Below, piece by piece: positions 59,905 to 64,000 of a DNA stretch of 64,000 bases. Positions within the stretch are counted from its first letter, which is position 1. Every line of letters begins with the position of its first letter. The notes under the pieces were generated by a model. That model saw only the letters and a list, made by a program, of their open reading frames with translations. It did no database searches and was not told the DNA's origin. The position numbers and the translations under genes are program-made. Source of the stretch: Actinomycetes bacterium (GTDB lineage Bacteria > Actinomycetota > Acidimicrobiia > Acidimicrobiales > RAAP-2); the NCBI GenBank assembly GCA_021786095.1, contig JAJYNX010000023.1:1-64000 (forward strand), in the 5' to 3' direction.

Positions 59905-61163
59905 AGGTCGAACAGCTGTCGAGTGGCCTCGGTGAGTCGTGCTCCCTGATCGGTCCCCGCGGCGTCGCGCAGGGCGACGGTGGGGCGATGCGCGATCTTG
60001 GCCACCACCGAGCGCACCACCGAGCGCACCACGTCGCGCTGCGCCTCACTGAAGGCGTCGAGGTCGTGATCGCGTCGGGCCAGCTCCGCGTCGACCACCC
60101 CGTCGAAGTGCGCGCGCAGGTCGCGCACGATGCCGGCCGCACCGCGGGCGCGCTGGTCGTCGACGAAGCGCTCCACGTCCAGGCGCACCAGGTCGCGAGC
60201 CTGGTCGAGCTCACCCTGGCGCGCTCCGATGGCCTCGCGCACCCGCGCTCCCACCTCTTCGAGGCCGACCAGTTGCACCCGGGCGAGCCCGACGACGTCC
60301 GCGCTCACCGTGCGTGGCACGCCGAGGTCGACGATCATCACGTCGTGCTCGGTGGCCTCGAGCATCGCACGAGTCACCACCGGCGAGGCCGCCTCGATCG
60401 CCATCACGATCAGCCGCGAGCGCATCGCGTGCTCGGGCAGCGTCGGCCAGGGCGCGAGCACGACCCGGGGATCGTCGAGCGAGCGAGCGAGAGCCGCGGC
60501 TCGCGGCTCGCCGCGGTTGACGATCGTGACCGACCCCACGGCGGGGTCCACGTCGAGCAGGCTGCGGGCCACGCCGGTGGCCAGCTGCCCGGCGCCCACG
60601 ACCAGGACGTCGGCGCCCTCGAGGCTCTCGCCCAGTTCGGCGCGCGCCATCGACACGCTGGCCTGCGCGAAGCTGGTGGTCCCGCGAGCGATCCCGGTCT
60701 CGGTGCGCGCGCGCCGACCCGCGGCCAGGGCCCGGTGAAAGAGCTCGGTCAGCTCCCCGCCGACGGTCTGCTCCTCGCGCGCCAGCTCGAGGGCGCGGCG
60801 CAGCTGGCCGAGGATCTCGAACTCGCCCGGCACCAGGGACTTGAGCCCGGCCGCCACCTGGAAGAGGTGGGTGACGACGCCGCGGTCGAAGTGGACGGTC
60901 AACCGGCTGTCGAACTCGCCGCGCTCGAGCCCCGTCACCTCGGCGAGGGTTACGGAGATGTCCTCGATCGCGCCGTGGAACAGATCGATGGTCGCCACCA
61001 CCTCGGTGCGAAGGCACGTCGACACGAAGACGGCCTCGTGCACGTTGCGCTGCGCGACCAGGGTTCGCAGAACCTTGCCCCAGTCGTGTTCGGCCACCGT
61101 GGCGCGCTCCAACAGGTCGCGCGACACGTGCTCGTGATCCAACCCGACCGAGATGAGCGCCAC
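59901..61163 (-). CDS. hemA: Glutamyl-tRNA reductase
   Basis: First committed step of C5 heme synthesis: NADPH reduction of glutamyl-tRNA to glutamate-1-semialdehyde. About 420 aa from GTG 61163. The catalytic Cys is in FVSTCLRTEV, GLKSLVPGEFEILGQLRRALELA binds the substrate, DVLVVGAGQLATGVARSLL is the NADPH-binding fold, and the C-terminal helix dimerises. It starts 3 bases after the rex gene end, so Rex may control it as in Streptomyces. The ORF track extends the frame back into rex. Confidence 0.96.
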   Translation of the reverse strand: MALISVGLDHEHVSRDLLERATVAEHDWGKVLRTLVAQRNVHEAVFVSTCLRTEVVATIDLFHGAIEDISVTLAEVTGLERGEFDSRLTVHFDRGVVTHLFQVAAGLKSLVPGEFEILGQLRRALELAREEQTVGGELTELFHRALAAGRRARTETGIARGTTSFAQASVSMARAELGESLEGADVLVVGAGQLATGVARSLLDVDPAVGSVTIVNRGEPRAAALARSLDDPRVVLAPWPTLPEHAMRSRLIVMAIEAASPVVTRAMLEATEHDVMIVDLGVPRTVSADVVGLARVQLVGLEEVGARVREAIGARQGELDQARDLVRLDVERFVDDQRARGAAGIVRDLRAHFDGVVDAELARRDHDLDAFSEAQRDVVRSVVRSVVAKIAHRPTVALRDAAGTDQGARLTEATRQLFDL

Positions 61164-61165
61164 CG

Positions 61166-61846
61166 CTAGGCTCCCGCCGAAAGACCCAGCGAGTGAAGCA
61201 CGCCGCCGCCCAACGGGCCCGTCCCGTTGTTGAGGTGGTACATCAGGATCTGCAACTCGATCGAGAAGTCCACGTAGTGCACCGCCGTGCCGATTGGGAC
61301 GCTCAACACCTGAGGAGCGAAGTTGAGGAGCCCGCGGATCCCGGCCCCGACGAGCCGATCCGCCGCGAACTGAGCGGCCGACGCCGGCACGCAGAGCACG
61401 GCCACCGTGCACTGCTCGATCGAGTCCGCGAAGTCACGTACGACGTGTCCGGCGATCGTCGAACCGATCACCGCGGGATCGACGTCGTAGAGGGCGCTGA
61501 GCACGGCGCCGCGCGTCAGGAAGTTGGACGAGTTCACGAGGGCCCGGCCCAGGTTGCCCAGACCGACCACGGCGACCGTGTAGCGGCGGTCGTGGCCGAG
61601 GGCCTCGCTGATGCGCTCGTTGAGCAACGCGGCGTCGTAGCCGGTCCCCCTCGTGCCGAGAGTACCCAGTCCGGCGAGATCGCGGCGCACGGTCGTGGCC
61701 GTGACTCCCGCCAACTCACCGATGCGGCTCGAGTCGATGCGGCTCTCGCCGCGCTCGAGCCAACTCTGCGCGATGCGCTGGTAGATGGGAAGCCGGCTGA
61801 TCGTCGGCTCGGAGAGTCTCCTCGAACGAAGTCGGGGCGCCGCCAT
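61166..61846 (-). CDS. rex: Redox-sensing transcriptional repressor Rex
   Basis: 226 aa: an N-terminal winged helix (LPIYQRIAQSWLERGESRIDSSRIGELAGVTATTVRRDLAGLG) and a Rossmann domain (VAVVGLGNLGRALVNSSNFL) that senses NADH/NAD+. It represses respiratory and heme genes when NADH is low. Linkage to hemA is conserved in actinobacteria. ATG 61846 is 6 bases after TAACGT. I found no well-matched Rex operator in its own promoter. Confidence 0.95.
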   Translation of the reverse strand: MAAPRLRSRRLSEPTISRLPIYQRIAQSWLERGESRIDSSRIGELAGVTATTVRRDLAGLGTLGTRGTGYDAALLNERISEALGHDRRYTVAVVGLGNLGRALVNSSNFLTRGAVLSALYDVDPAVIGSTIAGHVVRDFADSIEQCTVAVLCVPASAAQFAADRLVGAGIRGLLNFAPQVLSVPIGTAVHYVDFSIELQILMYHLNNGTGPLGGGVLHSLGLSAGA

Positions 61847-61852
61847 AGGCCC

Positions 61853-61858
61853 ACGTTA
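61853..61858 (-). promoter_or_regulatory. -10 box, leaderless rex-hemACD mRNA
   Basis: TAACGT is followed by 6 bases and ATG 61846, in the 22-base gap after proC. Confidence 0.55.
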
Positions 61859-61868
61859 GTGGAGCACC

Positions 61869-62675
61869 TCAGCGCGACAGATTTCGGCTTCGCTCGGCCG
61901 CCGCGGCCACGGCGTCGAGGATCGCGCCGCGCATCGCCCGGTTCTCCAGCACCCGCAGGCCCGCGGCGGTCGTCCCCCCCGGGGACGTCACCTGGGCGCG
62001 GAGCGATTCGGGGCTCTCCCCGCTCGCCGTCAGCAGCGTCGCGGATCCTTCGAAGGTGGCGTACACCAGACGACGTGAGACCTCACGCGTGAGCCCCTGG
62101 TGCACGCCAGCCTCCACCAGGGCCTCCACCACCAGGTACAGGTAAGCCGGCATCGAGCCGGACAGCCCGGTCACGGCGTCCAGATGGCGCTCGCTGACCC
62201 GCACGACCTCGCCGACGGCGCCCAGGATCGACTCCGCCCAGTCCAGGTCGGCCTTGGTGACGTGGGCCCCGCCGGCGAGCGCGCTCGCCCCCTTGCCCAC
62301 CAGAACCGGGGTGTTGGGCATCGCCCGCACCACGGCCACCGGTCGGGGGAAGGCCGCCTCGACCCGGGCGCACGAGAGCCCCGCCACCACCGACAGCACG
62401 CGCGCCACGCCAACAGTCGCGAGCAGGCGCGCGGCACCCTCGGCCTGATCAGGCTTCACGCAGAGCACGGCTCCGGTCGACTCGTCTACGTGGGCGAGTT
62501 CGAGAGAGGCGACCGTCTCCACCGCGGGAATCCGCTGAGCGAGTTCGTCGCGCGCCTCGCGCGCCGTCTCGACGACCAGCATGTCGCCCGGGCGACACCA
62601 CTCGGCGCGCAGCAGTCCCTCGGCGAGCGCGGAGCCCATCCGCCCGCCACCAACGATAATGACCCGGTAGCCCAT
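61869..62675 (-). CDS. proC: Pyrroline-5-carboxylate reductase
   Basis: Last step of proline synthesis. About 268 aa from ATG 62675: VIIVGGGRMGSALAEGLL (NAD(P)H loop), VVRAMPNTPVLVGKGASALAGG, and VTGLSGSMPAYLYLVVEALVEAGVHQGLTREVSRRLVY with TSPGGTTAAGLRVLE are diagnostic. The ORF track starts 14 codons earlier; TAGCGT lies 7 bases before ATG 62675 and selects it. Confidence 0.95.
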   Translation of the reverse strand: MGYRVIIVGGGRMGSALAEGLLRAEWCRPGDMLVVETAREARDELAQRIPAVETVASLELAHVDESTGAVLCVKPDQAEGAARLLATVGVARVLSVVAGLSCARVEAAFPRPVAVVRAMPNTPVLVGKGASALAGGAHVTKADLDWAESILGAVGEVVRVSERHLDAVTGLSGSMPAYLYLVVEALVEAGVHQGLTREVSRRLVYATFEGSATLLTASGESPESLRAQVTSPGGTTAAGLRVLENRAMRGAILDAVAAAAERSRNLSR

Positions 62676-62682
62676 CGACCGT

Positions 62683-62688
62683 ACGCTA
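62683..62688 (-). promoter_or_regulatory. -10 box, leaderless proC mRNA
   Basis: TAGCGT is followed by 7 bases and ATG 62675. Confidence 0.5.
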
Positions 62689-62748
62689 CCGGCTCTCCCC
62701 CCGCGCGACGCCAACACGGACCAGCACCGCCTCGCGAGGCGGCCTCGC

Positions 62749-63966
62749 CTAGCAGCGCACCAGTTGAGTCAAGGACAGCTCCTCGATCAGGCTGGCCAGC
62801 GACTCACCGGCCCCGCGCCAGGTGTACGGACGCGCGCTCAGTACCGCCCCCGTCGACAGGACCGTCGCGTTCACGGGGTCGAGCATCGAGAGGACCGCGT
62901 CCGCCCACCGCTGCGGATCACGCCGCGCCACGAGCAGACCGTTGACGCCGGGCTCCACCAGTGTGGTGAGCCCGCCGACCTCACTGGCGACGACGGGCGT
63001 GCCGCAGGCCGACGACTCCAGTGCCACGAGTCCGAAGCTCTCGGCTCGAGAGGGCACCAGGGTCACGTCCGCCGCCCTCATCCACGTCGACAGCAGTTGG
63101 TGGCTCTGGGGCGCGACGAAGTGCACGTGATCGATGACGTTGGCCTGACGCACCCGCTCGTGCAGGGCCGCCACGGTCGCGCGGCCATCCGGGCCCGACG
63201 GGCCGCCAACAATCGCCAGCTGCGCCGGCTCACCACGGTGGCGCAACTCGATCAGCGTCTCCAGCGCCAGGTCGACGCCCTTGAGCGCCTGCAGGCGACC
63301 GACGAACAGCAGTAACGGCTCGTCCAGCGCCAGACCCACGGCGCGTCGGGCCTGAGGACGATGCCCCGGCGCGAAGAACGCGTGCTGGACTCCCGGCGCC
63401 ACGACTCGAACCCGAGAGGCGTCGGCGTGGTAGAACCGCACGAACTGCTCGGCCTCGACGTCGCAACTCGCCAGCACCGCGTCGGCACAGGCGACGATCG
63501 CGGCCTCCTGACGAGCCCGCTCCTCCGACTCACCGCGAAAGGTGTCCGCCTTCACTCGCTCGAGAGTGTGGAAGGTCATGATGAGCGGCACTTCCAACTC
63601 GTGCTTCAACTGGTGACCGGCGAGTCCACTCAGCCAGTAGTTGGCGTGGAGCGCGTCGGGCACACCCGTGCAACGAAAGACGGCGCGCACCGCATCGGTG
63701 AAGACCTCGACGAAGGCGATGAGCTGCTCACGCGCCACGGGAGCCGGCGGGCCGGCGGTCACGTGGTGGACGCGAAACCCCGGCTCCACCACCACGACGT
63801 CACGCTCGTCGAGCCTGTCACGACGGGTGAACACGTCCACCTCGTGACCCTGGCGGGCGAGTGCGCTCGAGAGTTCGCGCACGTACACGTTCATGCCACC
63901 ACTGTCCCCGGTGCCCGCCTGCGCGAGTGGTGAGGTGTGATACGAGAGGACGGCGAGACGAGCCAC
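62749..63966 (-). CDS. GT4 family glycosyltransferase, MshA-like
   Basis: A 405-aa retaining GT-B enzyme. The N-terminus LAVLSYHTSPLAQAGTGDSGGMNVYVRELSSALARQGHEVDVFTR is very close to MshA, which links GlcNAc to inositol-3-phosphate in mycothiol synthesis. LHANYWLSGLAGHQLKHELEVPLIMTFHTLERVKAD follows, and the donor site is VPSRAESFGLVALESSACGTPVVASEVGG (EX7E). Sucrose-phosphate-type GT4s share some of these, so the mycothiol role is probable, not certain. GTG 63966 is 6 bases after TAGGCT. Confidence 0.85.
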   Translation of the reverse strand: MARLAVLSYHTSPLAQAGTGDSGGMNVYVRELSSALARQGHEVDVFTRRDRLDERDVVVVEPGFRVHHVTAGPPAPVAREQLIAFVEVFTDAVRAVFRCTGVPDALHANYWLSGLAGHQLKHELEVPLIMTFHTLERVKADTFRGESEERARQEAAIVACADAVLASCDVEAEQFVRFYHADASRVRVVAPGVQHAFFAPGHRPQARRAVGLALDEPLLLFVGRLQALKGVDLALETLIELRHRGEPAQLAIVGGPSGPDGRATVAALHERVRQANVIDHVHFVAPQSHQLLSTWMRAADVTLVPSRAESFGLVALESSACGTPVVASEVGGLTTLVEPGVNGLLVARRDPQRWADAVLSMLDPVNATVLSTGAVLSARPYTWRGAGESLASLIEELSLTQLVRC

Positions 63967-63972
63967 GGCGTC

Positions 63973-63978
63973 AGCCTA
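63973..63978 (-). promoter_or_regulatory. -10 box, leaderless glycosyltransferase mRNA
   Basis: TAGGCT is followed by 6 bases and GTG 63966. The last ~20 bases of the window show nothing else. Confidence 0.58.
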
Positions 63979-64000
63979 ACGGGGGGTCAGCGAACGTGAC

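Overview
The window is about 64 kb of high-GC, densely packed chromosomal DNA from an actinobacterium. Two WhiB proteins, a ctaE-qcrCAB cluster with a two-heme QcrC, a rex-hemA-hemC-hemD run, a DivIVA-family protein and an MshA-like glycosyltransferase all point to Actinomycetota. The degenerate HtrA-like protein, the MreB-like protein and the overall set are reminiscent of Acidimicrobiia, but that class assignment is inference. Almost all content is core metabolism. No rRNA, CRISPR array or intact mobile element was seen.

Layout. 1-437: start of a tyrosine integrase with a one-base frameshift, cut by the window edge and reading away from an initiator tRNA-Met gene (549-625). 742-2433: APS kinase and a sulfotransferase. 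2473-12617: envelope and housekeeping genes (UPF0182, DivIVA-like, PDZ/Lon-like, HEAT, MreB-like, HtrA-like, DUF2342-like, a small unknown). Three of these seem to have lost catalytic residues. 12752-14191: two whiB genes flanking a glutamate formiminotransferase. 14230-17645: VWA plus MoxR/chelatase-like ATPase pair. 17701-23025: histidine utilisation operon hutG-like/H/U/I. 23068-28173: phosphodiester glycosidase-like protein, then qcrB, qcrA, qcrC and ctaE. 28196-30499: HelD-like RNA polymerase ATPase. 30601-34019: hemE-hemH-hemY. 34010-37541: a HAD phosphatase divergent from a metallophosphoesterase-like/MprF-like fusion. 37551-53530: complete 14-gene nuoA-N operon with an ATP-grasp gene at its end. 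53597-54949: geranylgeranyl/menaquinone reductase family protein. 54961-61846: rex-hemA-hemC-hemD and hemB-hemL plus a PH-like membrane protein. 61869-63966: proC and an MshA-like glycosyltransferase.

The genes form a respiratory and tetrapyrrole block: complex I, the cytochrome bc complex with oxidase subunit III, a quinone-modifying reductase, the NADH/NAD sensor Rex, and nearly the whole C5 heme pathway (hemA, L, B, C, D, E, then hemY and hemH). Histidine breakdown to glutamate is encoded with two possible routes for formiminoglutamate.

The most striking sequence-level pattern is in the promoters. At many transcription-unit starts a TANNNT -10 hexamer is followed, usually 6 or 7 bases later, directly by the ATG/GTG start codon, indicating leaderless mRNAs. 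This spacing was used to choose several start codons and suggests two ten-codon leaderless upstream ORFs, ahead of whiB and hemE. No gene-free stretch exceeds about 300 bases except 438-741, which holds the tRNA, its terminator and promoter.
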